From: Massilibacteroides vaginae
GTDB lineage: Bacteria; Bacteroidota; Bacteroidia; Bacteroidales; Tannerellaceae
Direction of reading: 5' to 3'
DNA length: 64,000 bases
NCBI RefSeq assembly: GCF_900178525.1
Contig: NZ_FXDJ01000009.1
Span: 766,263-830,262, forward strand
Positions 43,561 through 52,676 of the stretch are shown one piece after another. Position 1 is the stretch's first letter, and the number at the start of each line of letters is the position of its first letter. Both the position numbers and the translations under genes were made by a program. The notes below the pieces were generated by a model, which saw only the letters and a program-made list of their open reading frames with translations, ran no database searches and was not told where the DNA came from.

Positions 43561-45090
43561 ATGGATATTTTAACAAAAACTCTTTCCCTTTTTTCCCAAG
43601 GCAGGCTAAAAGCAATCGATCAATTCGCTGAAAATGCAGATCAAATACAACAAAAACAATTAAAAGGCCTTTTAAATGCTGCCCGTAATACGGAGTGGGG
43701 CAAGAAGTACGATTATAAATCAATCACATCATACAGCCTCTTTAAACAGCGTGTTCCGCTTCAGACCTATGAAGAGATCAAGCCTTTTGTTACCCGGATG
43801 ATCAATGGAGAGAAGAATATCCTCTGGCCCTCAGTTGTTAAGTGGTATGCGCAAAGTAGCGGTACCACGAACGACCGCAGTAAATTCCTGCCGGTAACGA
43901 ATGAAATATTGCATGATTGCCATTATAAAGGCGGCTTTGATAGTGTAGCCCTCTATTTGAGGAACAACCCGCAGAGCCGTTTTTTTATGGGAAGAGGGTT
44001 GATTCTTGGAGGAAGCCATAGCCCTTCGCCTTTAAATCATGAGGCGCATTGTGGAGACTTATCGGCAGTTTTACTTCAGAATCTTAATCCGCTGATTAAT
44101 TTCATTCGGGTTCCTTCAAAAGAAATAATCCTGATGGATGAGTGGGAAAGTAAAATTGAAGCAATCGTAAATAACACCTATAATAAGAATGTAAACAACC
44201 TTTCCGGTGTCCCTTCCTGGATGCTGGTATTGATCAAGGCTGTTCTGGCAAAGACGGGGAAAGCTGATCTGACGGAGGTATGGCCCGATCTGGAAGTATT
44301 TTTCCATGGAGGAATAAGCTTTGAGCCTTATCGGGAACAATATAAATCGCTTATTTCGACAGACAGGATGCATTATGTAGAGACCTACAATGCCTCTGAG
44401 GGATTCTTCGGCATACAAAGCGATCTTTCCGATAGCAGTATGTTGCTTATGATCGACTACGGCGTTTTTTATGAATTCATCCCGGTGAATGAATTAGATA
44501 ACGAAAATCCAACTATACTACCGCTTGCAGAAGTAGAAACCGGGAAGAACTACGCGATGGTAATCACCACTTCCGGTGGTTTATGGAGATACCTGATCGG
44601 TGATACTGTTCGATTCACTTCGCTTCGCCCGTTTAAGTTTGTTATCTCAGGAAGAACAAAACACTTCATCAACGCCTTTGGCGAAGAATTGATGATTAAT
44701 AATGCCGATAAAGCCCTAAGTCAAACATGTAAAGAAGCGAATGCTATTGTAAAAGAATATACGGTTGCCCCTCAGTTTATCTTAGAGCAAGCAAAAGGAA
44801 AGCACCAATGGTTTATTGAGTTTGAAAAAGAACCGACAATATCTATTGCAGAATTTGCAAACAGATTGGACAAGCATCTTAAGGAACTTAATTCCGACTA
44901 TGATGCCAAACGCTATAAGGATATTTCATTGATGGATCCGGAAATTATTCCGGCTAAGCCCGGTGTTTTCTATCAGTGGCTGAAAGAAAAAGGCAAACTT
45001 GGCGGTCAACACAAGATTCCCCGACTGAATAACGACCGGACTCATATTGAAGAGCTATTGGCTATTAATCAGAAACTGAATGACAAATAA
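43561..45090 (+). CDS. GH3 auxin-responsive-type acyl-adenylate-forming protein
   Basis: Relative of plant GH3 acyl-acid amido synthetases in the ANL (acyl-adenylate) superfamily, 509 residues; the bacterial substrate is unknown. Seen: the adenylation loop YAQSSGTTNDRSKFLPVT (about 96-113), YNASEGFFG (about 275-283), TTSGGLWRYLIGDTVRFT (about 338-355) and the hinge ISGRTKHFINAFGEEL (about 362-377). Cytoplasmic. It likely joins an acid to an amino acid or similar nucleophile. Common in Bacteroidota. It is alone on its strand, and its 3' end overlaps the convergent PAP2 gene by 22 bp. Confidence 0.88.
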   Translation: MDILTKTLSLFSQGRLKAIDQFAENADQIQQKQLKGLLNAARNTEWGKKYDYKSITSYSLFKQRVPLQTYEEIKPFVTRMINGEKNILWPSVVKWYAQSSGTTNDRSKFLPVTNEILHDCHYKGGFDSVALYLRNNPQSRFFMGRGLILGGSHSPSPLNHEAHCGDLSAVLLQNLNPLINFIRVPSKEIILMDEWESKIEAIVNNTYNKNVNNLSGVPSWMLVLIKAVLAKTGKADLTEVWPDLEVFFHGGISFEPYREQYKSLISTDRMHYVETYNASEGFFGIQSDLSDSSMLLMIDYGVFYEFIPVNELDNENPTILPLAEVETGKNYAMVITTSGGLWRYLIGDTVRFTSLRPFKFVISGRTKHFINAFGEELMINNADKALSQTCKEANAIVKEYTVAPQFILEQAKGKHQWFIEFEKEPTISIAEFANRLDKHLKELNSDYDAKRYKDISLMDPEIIPAKPGVFYQWLKEKGKLGGQHKIPRLNNDRTHIEELLAINQKLNDK

Positions 45091-45848
45091 ACGCCTCCTC
45101 CCTGAGGTGTGATCGATGGTGCTAAAACCAAGTTTTTAGCGGCTTTTGCATTTACTTGTTTCGCAATGGCATTGCGAATCGGGAAATAAATCAAATAAGA
45201 AAGTTCGACCGACAAAATTCCAATCCCGGCTCCTGCCAACACATCCGATGCCCAATGGCGGTTGTTGTGTATGCGCAAAGCCCCTACGAATGCCGCCATC
45301 GCATAGCCTGAATAGGCCAAAACAGGCGCACTGTCTTTAAATTCTTTATACGCTAAGTGAGCTCCCAGAAAAGCATTCGCGGTATGTCCTGATGGAAATG
45401 AATACGGTCTGCCGTCCGGTCGTGTTTCGTCTATTGTATTCTTTAAACCGTGCACCATTCCTGCATTAAACCCTTCGGCCAGTGTAAGAAGAAAGATTTG
45501 ATCAACGAAGTTGTGCTTCTCTTTCGCAAACAAATCGCAAACAAACACCCAACCAAACATCCCCCACTCCATATAGTCATCTATACGAATCTTTTTCGCC
45601 GAATTTTTACGAGAAATAAGATGAAAATCCTGCCAACCGTCTATAGCTGTACCTAAAGCACCGGCAGCAATTAATGAACCGGGCAGAATAAGACTTTTGG
45701 CATTGAAAGAATAAGGCATTACGGGCATTTTTTCCGTAACAATATCCTGTGTAGAGCTTGATAATGTAGTCAGACTATCTGTAGTTGTTGAAGAAAATCC
45801 TTTCGAGACAAATAAGAATGTGAAAAGAACAGGAAATAGAATCTTCAT
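45069..45848 (-). CDS. PAP2 family phosphatase, exported
   Basis: Phosphatidic-acid-phosphatase-type enzyme. Motifs in order: KNTIDETRPDGRP, SFPSGHTANAFLGAH and NNRHWASDVLAGAGIG. The open frame extends to 45965, but the -7 box TATCTTTG (45885-45878) lies within it, so the start is the ATG at 45848 (MKILFPVLFTFLFVSKGF, a signal peptide), giving 259 residues. Substrates could be undecaprenyl-PP, lipid A phosphates or phosphatidate. Its stop lies inside the GH3-type gene's 3' end (22-bp overlap). Confidence 0.88.
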   Translation of the reverse strand: MKILFPVLFTFLFVSKGFSSTTTDSLTTLSSSTQDIVTEKMPVMPYSFNAKSLILPGSLIAAGALGTAIDGWQDFHLISRKNSAKKIRIDDYMEWGMFGWVFVCDLFAKEKHNFVDQIFLLTLAEGFNAGMVHGLKNTIDETRPDGRPYSFPSGHTANAFLGAHLAYKEFKDSAPVLAYSGYAMAAFVGALRIHNNRHWASDVLAGAGIGILSVELSYLIYFPIRNAIAKQVNAKAAKNLVLAPSITPQGGGVYLSFSF

Positions 45849-45877
45849 ACACGTATACGGTTTTATTTTCATGTGCG

Positions 45878-45885
45878 CAAAGATA
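45878..45885 (-). promoter_or_regulatory. -7 box TATCTTTG for the PAP2 gene
   Basis: Exact match, 29 bp before the ATG at 45848; it decides that start over upstream Met codons. Confidence 0.62.
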
Positions 45886-45907
45886 TAACGCTTACGTAGA
45901 TTATTTC

Positions 45908-45915
45908 TATATTTG
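45908..45915 (+). promoter_or_regulatory. -7 box TATATTTG for cysS
   Basis: TAnnTTTG match, 30 bp before the cysS ATG at 45946, and 22 bp from the divergent PAP2 -7 box. Confidence 0.62.
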
Positions 45916-45945
45916 TGTCTGTTATTAATGATTATAAGAATAATT

Positions 45946-47421
45946 ATGGAACATCCGTTGCACATTCACAATACATTGACCCGTAAGAAAGAACAGTTTA
46001 TACCTCTACACGCTCCGCATGTCGGACTATATGTTTGTGGACCTACGGTATATGGAGACGCGCATTTAGGACATGCCCGTCCGGCAATTACGTTTGATAT
46101 CCTTTTCCGTTACCTACGCCATCTTGGCTATAAAGTTCGCTACGTACGTAACATTACAGATGTAGGCCATCTGGAACATGATGCCGATAGCGGCGAAGAC
46201 AAGATCGCGAAAAAAGCACGTTTAGAACAATTGGAACCCATGGAGGTTGTGCAATATTACCTCAACCGGTATCATAAAGCCATGGATGCCCTGAATGTGC
46301 TTCCGCCCAGTATCGAACCTCATGCTTCAGGACATATCATTGAACAAATTGAGTTGGTGAAAACTATTCTGAAGAACGGTTTTGCTTATGAAAGTGAAGG
46401 TTCTGTTTATTTTGATGTGGAGAAATACAATAAGCAGCATAATTATGGTGTCCTTTCCGGACGTAATGTTGAAGACATGCTTAATACCACCCGGGAATTA
46501 GACGGGCAGGAAGAGAAGCGTAATCCTGTGGATTTCGCTCTTTGGAAGAAAGCACAACCCGAACATATTATGCGCTGGCCTTCTCCTTGGGGTGCCGGTT
46601 TTCCCGGATGGCATTGCGAATGTACGGCCATGGGCAAGAAATATCTTGGTGAGCATTTTGATATACACGGAGGGGGAATGGATCTGGTGTTTCCACATCA
46701 TGAATGCGAAATAGCACAGGCAATTGCTTCTCAGGGAGATGATATGGTGCATTACTGGATGCATAACAACATGATCACAGTAAATGGGCAGAAAATGGGT
46801 AAATCACTGGGGAACTTTATAACATTGGACGAGTTTTTCGACGGTAGCCATAAGATGCTGCATCAGGCTTATTCGGCAATGACAATCCGGTTTTTTATTC
46901 TTCAGGCTCATTATCGCAGCACGGTAGACTTTAGTAATGAAGCACTTCAAGCGTCAGAGAAAGGATTGTCTCGTTTGATGGATGCGTATGCAAATTTACA
47001 AAAGATAACCCCATCGGAAACTTCCACAGTTGAGGCCGAAGGAATCCGAACGAAATGTTATGAGGCTCTGAATGATGATTTGAATACGCCAATTGCTATT
47101 TCTCACCTATTCGATGCCGCCCGTATAATCAACACCGTAAAAGACGGTAAGGGTACAATCACAGCTGCCGACCTGAAAGAACTGAAGGAGATATTCGATC
47201 TGTTCTTATTCGATCTGTTGGGCGTACGAAATGAAGCTACTGCTGCCGGAAATTCGTATGAAGTATTCGGAAAGGCAATGGACTTGTTGCTTACGATCCG
47301 TCAGCAAGCAAAACAAAATAAAGATTGGGCCACTTCAGATAAAATCAGAAATGAACTGACTGAAATTGGCTTTGAAATAAAAGACACGAAAGACGGTGCC
47401 GAGTGGAAGTTAGGGAAATAA
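45946..47421 (+). CDS. cysS: Cysteinyl-tRNA synthetase
   Basis: Class I aminoacyl-tRNA synthetase charging tRNA-Cys. The start [11 protein letters not shown] is chosen over an upstream frame at 45913 that lies on the -7 box. Motifs: [15 protein letters not shown] (HIGH-type site, zinc Cys), HCECTAMG and HHECEIAQ zinc and catalytic residues, and [11 protein letters not shown] (KMSKS equivalent). The C-terminal DALR-type domain is present. 491 residues, normal. Its stop is 6 bp from that of the convergent DUF3108 gene. Confidence 0.97.
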   Translation: MEHPLHIHNTLTRKKEQFIPLHAPHVGLYVCGPTVYGDAHLGHARPAITFDILFRYLRHLGYKVRYVRNITDVGHLEHDADSGEDKIAKKARLEQLEPMEVVQYYLNRYHKAMDALNVLPPSIEPHASGHIIEQIELVKTILKNGFAYESEGSVYFDVEKYNKQHNYGVLSGRNVEDMLNTTRELDGQEEKRNPVDFALWKKAQPEHIMRWPSPWGAGFPGWHCECTAMGKKYLGEHFDIHGGGMDLVFPHHECEIAQAIASQGDDMVHYWMHNNMITVNGQKMGKSLGNFITLDEFFDGSHKMLHQAYSAMTIRFFILQAHYRSTVDFSNEALQASEKGLSRLMDAYANLQKITPSETSTVEAEGIRTKCYEALNDDLNTPIAISHLFDAARIINTVKDGKGTITAADLKELKEIFDLFLFDLLGVRNEATAAGNSYEVFGKAMDLLLTIRQQAKQNKDWATSDKIRNELTEIGFEIKDTKDGAEWKLGK

Positions 47422-47427
47422 ACCTCC

Positions 47428-48315
47428 CTACCTTCTGTCTTTTGGCATTTCAATCCGGCAGGTGAGCGGGTATTTCAATCCCGAAGAAGATGTATAGTAA
47501 GCCTCAGCCGCTCCAAGTTTAAGTTTTGCACGTAAGCGCACAGGAATACGGTTCTCATCGTCTCCTATCCATATTTCAGCAGCAGATTCACTCTGCTCGA
47601 ACACATCGTCATAGATATCCATCGAAAAGTGAAGGGTTTTAAATTTAGCGTTGTCGCGCTCAAGAATCTCTTGCCCTCTGTAATGAAACCCTACGTTCAC
47701 CACATCCCTACCGATCATAACTTTAAAAGAGAAACGATCTCCGTTTTTTAATTTCTTATAATCCAATGAGCGGAGATACAAAAGAGAACTCATCATATCA
47801 AAAGTACAACCCTCTGACACCAACATGGTGTCAATCCGTACTCTTGTAGGGCTATATCGAAGTGAATGCGCCGAAACCTCGTCGCCTTTATACGAAAACG
47901 TAATCTTGTCGATCGAATAATATCCCCCTTCATTAGAATTCTTTCCGGAACGGATCAATACCCTGTCTTTGTCATGAAAACTGGCTAATGTATCTCTCAT
48001 TTTATAAATGGATTCAAACATTCCGGTAGTTCTGAACAACAAACGATAGCTATATCCGGGAGCATTATCTTCGTTCGTTTTGCGGTAATCTATAGAGGCT
48101 TGTCCGGCTTTAGGCATCAGAATTCCCCATTTAAAATACAGAGCGTAATTAACTTTTTCGCCCGTTACAAATGGTTCATTTATAAAACGGCATTGCCCGG
48201 AAATATTTTGCTGCACACAAAATACTAAGCAGATAATTAAAAGTAAATTCAGCCTAAAATGGCAAACCCGACATTCCCCGGCTACCTGAGGATTGATTGT
48301 TTCTCGTTCCCTCAT
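47428..48315 (-). CDS. DUF3108 domain-containing secreted protein
   Basis: Exported protein of 295 residues. After about 20 charged residues a hydrophobic segment (FRLNLLLIICLVFCVQQ) is followed by ISGQ, a signal-peptide end. The rest is beta-rich, opening PFVTGEKVNYALYFKWGIL, the DUF3108 hallmark; function unknown, probably envelope. The start codon lies 62 bp inside the 3' end of the upstream Ig-like lipoprotein gene. No other ATG precedes the hydrophobic core, so the overlap is probably real and translation coupled. Confidence 0.85.
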   Translation of the reverse strand: MRERETINPQVAGECRVCHFRLNLLLIICLVFCVQQNISGQCRFINEPFVTGEKVNYALYFKWGILMPKAGQASIDYRKTNEDNAPGYSYRLLFRTTGMFESIYKMRDTLASFHDKDRVLIRSGKNSNEGGYYSIDKITFSYKGDEVSAHSLRYSPTRVRIDTMLVSEGCTFDMMSSLLYLRSLDYKKLKNGDRFSFKVMIGRDVVNVGFHYRGQEILERDNAKFKTLHFSMDIYDDVFEQSESAAEIWIGDDENRIPVRLRAKLKLGAAEAYYTSSSGLKYPLTCRIEMPKDRR

Positions 48316-50164
48316 TCTTGTAATCTCTCTTTGGTTTTGTTACTTCTTTCGGTTTATTCTTCGTGATATCCATCGGTTTCTGACCGACAACAGGAGTTGA
48401 TAAAACAGTCCAGGTCTCTTCTACGTCCCAGTTTTGCATTACATCAAATACTTTAGGATAATAATATACGGTTTCAGGCTGACGCTTATCAGCATAGTTA
48501 CCGGTATCCCATACCCCATTTTCATTTTTGTCAACGATTAACCGGGCATAATATTTATCCGGCTTCAAATTCATAAACAACACGCCCCCATCTTTTACAG
48601 GAGCCTTCCGAACAGGAGCATCGTTAGTACTCAACAGTTCTACAAACGCAGGTTCATTTATATCCGGAATATTTATATATAAATTACCATATTCATCCTG
48701 CTTTTTAATCTTGAAAGTTCCCGAGAAGGGATCATTCCATTTTCCAAATACGCTATGAATAACCGCAGAGTCAATCACAAGCCTGTATTCTTCCGCATAA
48801 TTCCATTTCCGGTGAATGAAATAGGCTAATGAATTTGTTGAGTCCGGGAAAAGATTGAATTCCGCCGGAGACCAAATGGAATCCTGCATTTGTTCCAACA
48901 AAAACCAATCCCGGGACACATCAAGTACAGGCTCATTAAACTCAACATGTATGGTATCGAAAATATCCAATTCGCCCGGCAAATACACATTTACGCCCAA
49001 GCCTACAGGCTTTTCTTCGTCTTCCTTAGATTTCTTTTTTTGATTCGGGCGTCGGCGTGAAAGAAATTGTAGTGTATCCGTTTGCGCTTGTAAAATATTC
49101 AGCGAGTCACTTTTCGGATAGGTCAATTCAAACTGCAACGTATCTTGCGCAATCAGTGTGGGATCGGTAATCCAATAATTTACAACACTACCGTTTTCGA
49201 GCGTTTGAGCGTAATACCAACTGCTGTCTGAAGGTACGAAATTAAGCGGAACAGGTGTCGGGATTGTATCTAATGGCGCGTTAAAGGTCAATACACCTAA
49301 ATGCTCCTGCGGACGGTCGGTTTTTTGCAGGTATTGACGAATAAAGATCTCCTTAAATAAAAACAATTCAATATCATCCGGCATGAAACGGGTATATGGA
49401 ATAGTCATAACCGTATCCACTGTTAGCGAATCTTTCCAGATGGTGTCTTGCCGGGTTGTGAATTCGAATGTAGGGAAAAAAGTAGAATCATGAAACGCGA
49501 TATCTTCGCCGGGCTGATCAAATCTGAAATCCCTGTTTACGTCATTCAGCGCGAAAACGCGGTATGTTCCTTCCGCTATATTCCGTATGGTGAACTGCCC
49601 TTTATCATTCGTTTTACTGGTTCGTAAGAAGGGTGTTTTTACGAAAGCAGAATCTTCCAGATTATTATGCAGCCCAACAACAATACCGGGCATCGGCTCT
49701 AGGTCTTCCGCGTTCAGTAACGTTCCGGACACCTCCAATGTATCGATCGCGTCTCCGGTAGAAAAGGCAAACGAGAAATTTTCCAATACATTTTTTTCGT
49801 TGTTGTCCGAAAGAGAATTGGTAAAGTCAATCGTATAGGTCGTATTTGCTTTCAACGAATCTTTCAGCTCAATCAGCACTTTCCTGCCGCTTGGACGAAT
49901 TACGGGCATGGCTAATTGAGGCGGCGTAATGATCACATTTTCCGACGGATTATCTACCTGTATTAATTCATCAAACAATATTTCGATCTTGTTACCCGTA
50001 TAATTTGTCTGATTAGGAGAAGGAGTACTACTGATAAACCTCGGAGGAAGTTCATCATAAGGTCCGCCATTAGGTGACGCGATGTTGGCACAAGAGTAAA
50101 AAAGAAAAAACAACATACATCCTGTTAACGCCAGAATATAGAATCTTATATTGCTGTATTTCAT
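48254..50164 (-). CDS. Ig-like (SbsA-type) domain lipoprotein
   Basis: Envelope lipoprotein of 636 residues. The start chosen is the ATG of MKYSNIRFYILALTG (50164); the longer frame to 50209 crosses the -7 box at 50193-50186. Lipobox FYSC, then NIASPNGGPYDELPPRF, the typical opening of this Bacteroidota family, and an Ig-like domain (about 30-125, SbsA/Big_5) followed by repeats of beta-sandwich segments, including SGTLLNAEDLEPMPGIVVGL (carboxypeptidase-like). The C-terminal 45 residues are basic and Ser/Asn-rich. Function unknown. It heads a unit with the DUF3108 gene. Confidence 0.86.
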   Translation of the reverse strand: MKYSNIRFYILALTGCMLFFLFYSCANIASPNGGPYDELPPRFISSTPSPNQTNYTGNKIEILFDELIQVDNPSENVIITPPQLAMPVIRPSGRKVLIELKDSLKANTTYTIDFTNSLSDNNEKNVLENFSFAFSTGDAIDTLEVSGTLLNAEDLEPMPGIVVGLHNNLEDSAFVKTPFLRTSKTNDKGQFTIRNIAEGTYRVFALNDVNRDFRFDQPGEDIAFHDSTFFPTFEFTTRQDTIWKDSLTVDTVMTIPYTRFMPDDIELFLFKEIFIRQYLQKTDRPQEHLGVLTFNAPLDTIPTPVPLNFVPSDSSWYYAQTLENGSVVNYWITDPTLIAQDTLQFELTYPKSDSLNILQAQTDTLQFLSRRRPNQKKKSKEDEEKPVGLGVNVYLPGELDIFDTIHVEFNEPVLDVSRDWFLLEQMQDSIWSPAEFNLFPDSTNSLAYFIHRKWNYAEEYRLVIDSAVIHSVFGKWNDPFSGTFKIKKQDEYGNLYINIPDINEPAFVELLSTNDAPVRKAPVKDGGVLFMNLKPDKYYARLIVDKNENGVWDTGNYADKRQPETVYYYPKVFDVMQNWDVEETWTVLSTPVVGQKPMDITKNKPKEVTKPKRDYKNEGTRNNQSSGSRGMSGLPF

Positions 50165-50185
50165 TAAATTTCGTATTACAAAAGG

Positions 50186-50193
50186 CAAAAATA
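50186..50193 (-). promoter_or_regulatory. -7 box TATTTTTG for the Ig-like lipoprotein gene
   Basis: TAnnTTTG match on the minus strand, 21 bp upstream of the ATG at 50164. Confidence 0.55.
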
Positions 50194-50241
50194 GGGAAAA
50201 TACTGTCACAGAGTCGCTTCAACTCAGTGAAATAATGTTTC

Positions 50242-51507
50242 TTAAGACTTTCTTTTGAGATAATAGTAGCCAATACGGCAATACATACATTTCTTTTTTT
50301 CACAATATTCCCGTTTTAACTGAATTACAGCTTGTGAATCCGCGGCATTTCGGGGTTGAATACCCGCTTGCTGAAAAAGCCGGCAGATTGAATTCTGCTC
50401 CGCAGGGATACGTTCCAGAATCTGTATTGCGCGTTCGCAGTATTCTTGCTTGTTTTTTTTCTTGCCGTAAGCAAAAAATAAAGACGCGACCGTGTTTATA
50501 ATTAAAATATTAATCGCATTCTCGCCAATTAATTTGGGCTTGGAAGCCGACAGGTGCCGGAAATTATAATGCGTAAGCCAATAATCGGAAGGTTGGACAC
50601 GAAAAAAAGCTCTGATCTCGTTTAACGTGTTTGCCTCCAGCAGTTGAGAGAAAAGGGTATCATGCGTAAACCACAACACAGCCAATTGTGCGAGTTTGAC
50701 ATGTGGAAAACTGACCGGGCGTGTTCTCAGACTTCTGAAAAGGGTTGTATCCAAAGGAGTCAGATCAAACTTATGCGCCAGAAACCGATATTCCCGTCTC
50801 AGCAAACGATAGTATTCATCCCCATGTTCTTCTTCCAACATTCCGGCCTGACCGAACAGCAAAGCCTCTACCTGAGATATGCTGTGCCTGTGTTTCTGAA
50901 TATATCGAAGCGGCAAACCACAGGCTAACTGTTGAAAAGCATCACTATTCAGACCGAACCCGAAATTACGGGTGAGCAGAATATAAAACACCTCATTCCA
51001 GTCTGACTCATTTTGTTCAAGAAGCGTGAATATATCCTGTGTTTTACGTTCCAACCGTTCACTTGTCAGCACATTCAGCCACGAAGAAAGCAAAAAAGCA
51101 TCCGTTCCATTAATAACAGAAGCACAGGGCAACACCCTTTCCGACAACAACAATTGCCGAATATTCTTCCGAATATGCTCCGGAACAGGAAGCACTAATT
51201 GCGGAATCACCTCGCCATTGGAACGACAAATCGGCATATCATTTTCCTCCACAATATGCAAAATTACCGTATCATAAGCCTTATCCTTGTCATGCCCATG
51301 CCTCATCCAATCCGAAGCCTTTGTATGGATTTCAATACTACCCGCCCAGACCGTATCCCCATCCTTAATTTTCGCATTAAAAAAGTCGGGACCCGCATCC
51401 GAGTTTGGTATTCCCGGATCGATCACAGAAATTTCATTTCCATCGATAATATTCAATCTTGAAGAATAAAGCCTGTACTTCCAGACATAATGAAGCAACC
51501 GTTCCAT
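50242..51507 (-). CDS. DUF2851 family protein
   Basis: Cytoplasmic protein of 421 residues matching DUF2851, conserved in Bacteroidota, function unknown. The start MERLLHYVWKYRLYSS fits the family; the open frame up to 51537 overlaps the -7 box at 51542-51535. Seen: IPNSDAGPDFFNAKIKDGDTVWAGSIEIH, TVILHIVEEND and RNFGFGLNSDAF. A Cys-containing end (CEKKKCMYCRIGYYY) is usual for the family. Possibly a nuclease-like fold (acidic residues in SDAGPDFF and GSIEIH resemble a PD-(D/E)xK pattern), but this is inference. Confidence 0.85.
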   Translation of the reverse strand: MERLLHYVWKYRLYSSRLNIIDGNEISVIDPGIPNSDAGPDFFNAKIKDGDTVWAGSIEIHTKASDWMRHGHDKDKAYDTVILHIVEENDMPICRSNGEVIPQLVLPVPEHIRKNIRQLLLSERVLPCASVINGTDAFLLSSWLNVLTSERLERKTQDIFTLLEQNESDWNEVFYILLTRNFGFGLNSDAFQQLACGLPLRYIQKHRHSISQVEALLFGQAGMLEEEHGDEYYRLLRREYRFLAHKFDLTPLDTTLFRSLRTRPVSFPHVKLAQLAVLWFTHDTLFSQLLEANTLNEIRAFFRVQPSDYWLTHYNFRHLSASKPKLIGENAINILIINTVASLFFAYGKKKNKQEYCERAIQILERIPAEQNSICRLFQQAGIQPRNAADSQAVIQLKREYCEKKKCMYCRIGYYYLKRKS

Positions 51508-51534
51508 ATGAAATTCATAGTTATGTTTACCACA

Positions 51535-51542
51535 CAAAACTA
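51535..51542 (-). promoter_or_regulatory. -7 box TAGTTTTG for the DUF2851 gene
   Basis: TAnnTTTG match on the minus strand, 27 bp before the ATG at 51507. Confidence 0.58.
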
Positions 51543-51559
51543 CTTTAAATTCTTAATGA

Positions 51560-51597
51560 AAAGAAAGAGGTCTGCCAAAAAAAATCCGGCAGACCTC
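51560..51597 (-). terminator. Terminator of the oxidoreductase-isomerase unit
   Basis: Stem GAGGTCTGCC (51567-51576) / GGCAGACCTC (51588-51597), 11-nt loop, followed on the minus strand by TTTCTTTTC. It lies about 220 bp after the isomerase stop, beyond the tandem array. Confidence 0.72.
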
Positions 51598-51613
51598 ATT
51601 AGTCCCAAAAAAG

Positions 51614-51668
51614 AATAAAGGATATTTTTTCAAATAGTTTCTATATCATCAAAAAGAAATCCTTTATT
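51614..51668. repeat. Degenerate relative of the 21-bp-phased element (copy F)
   Basis: AATAAAGGAT (51614-51623) and its inverse ATCCTTTATT (51659-51668) frame a 35-bp interval. Unit sequence matches the element but the array, end motif and CTGAT palindrome are missing. Confidence 0.6.
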
Positions 51669-51675
51669 TTTCTTT

Positions 51676-51763
51676 TTCCATATATATAGAAAAACTTTAC
51701 CACAACTATAGTAAAGTTTTTCCACAGTTATAGAACTGTTTTTCCACAGCTATAGAAAAAGAA
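51676..51763. repeat. Four tandem 22-bp units, TTCCACAG-TATAGAA type
   Basis: Units start at 51676, 51698, 51720 and 51742, exactly 22 bp apart. Units 3 and 4 read TTCCACAGTTATAGAA and TTCCACAGCTATAGAA; unit 2 is TACCACAACTATAGTA; unit 1 is TTCCATATATATAGAA. Each carries TATAG in phase, and unit 2 includes the palindrome ACTATAGT. It lies between the isomerase stop and its terminator, so it is probably transcribed. Confidence 0.8.
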
Positions 51764-51820
51764 AAACAAAGGTTATACAGACCGATTTATTCTATTTGTT
51801 TGCTTTTTTATTCTTAACAA

Positions 51821-52675
51821 TCAAAACAGCTCATTTGCTACCTGATTAAAATAGTCGATACATTGTTTTATATCAGGCACGGAATTGTCCCAGTTGTATT
51901 CGTATTCGATGGAGAAGACGCCTTTGAAATTTTGCCTTTTGAGCTCTTTCAACATGGCTTTCACATCCAGAATTCCTGTTCCCCAGATCATGTCATGCTG
52001 TTCTGCTTCTCCGGCTTTCTTTTCCGCGATGTCTTTGAAATGAAGAGAGATGATGCGTCCTTCCAGTTTTTTCAGACAGTCTATCTGGTTTAATCCTTCA
52101 CGACGCCAATGTCCTACATCCGCACTTGATCCGATTAGTTTGCTTCTGTTTTTAATTGCATTAAGCAGATTGTCGGGTGTCCAGTAGTCTGATGGCTGTG
52201 GATGGTTGTGTACGCTTATTTTAATCTTATATTGCTCCGCCAGTTGCTCTACTAAATCCCAGTCTTTTAGAGCAGGCTCACAGGAAATAAACTCGAGGTC
52301 CATTTGTTTCGCGAAAGCAAACATCTTTTCCCAGTCGGATGATTTTTCTGCTACATACACCCCACAGCCTACAATCTTAATTCCTTTTGAAGCGGCTAAT
52401 TCCTTAATTTCACGCTGTGTTGTAGCGTCGAGATTAAAGTCGAACACCTTATCTCCCCATTTTCCGCCCAGCTTATGTCCGGGATAAATCTCGATATTTT
52501 TAATTCCTAATTGATTTGTTTTGTCAAGCGCTTCAATTAGCGAAAACTTATGGAAAGAGTAAGATTGCATCCCAAGACGCCATCCGTTTGCCTCTGCTTT
52601 TGATTGTGCCATTGCCGGTAGTGCCAATAGCGACACCAGCAGGAGGAGTATTGATTTTATACCGTTCTGTTTCAT
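51821..52675 (-). CDS. Secreted sugar phosphate isomerase/epimerase family protein (TIM barrel)
   Basis: Xylose-isomerase-like (AP endonuclease 2 family) TIM barrel of about 284 residues. The start is MKQNGIKSILLLLVSLLALPAMAQ, a signal peptide, 1 nt after the stop of the oxidoreductase gene. Metal-site residues seen: CEPALKDWD (Glu), SVHNHPQPSD (His), SADVGHWRREG (Asp/His), LHFKDIAEK (His) and SIEYEYNWDNS (Glu). Exported members of this family act on sugars or keto-sugars rather than phosphosugars; substrate not provable. Co-transcribed with the upstream oxidoreductase. Confidence 0.88.
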   Translation of the reverse strand: MKQNGIKSILLLLVSLLALPAMAQSKAEANGWRLGMQSYSFHKFSLIEALDKTNQLGIKNIEIYPGHKLGGKWGDKVFDFNLDATTQREIKELAASKGIKIVGCGVYVAEKSSDWEKMFAFAKQMDLEFISCEPALKDWDLVEQLAEQYKIKISVHNHPQPSDYWTPDNLLNAIKNRSKLIGSSADVGHWRREGLNQIDCLKKLEGRIISLHFKDIAEKKAGEAEQHDMIWGTGILDVKAMLKELKRQNFKGVFSIEYEYNWDNSVPDIKQCIDYFNQVANELF

Positions 52676-52676
52676 G

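Noticed and set aside
51676-51763. Tandem 22-bp units as a CRISPR array
   Set aside because: The units abut with short similar linkers; there are no unique spacers of about 30 bp and no cas genes.
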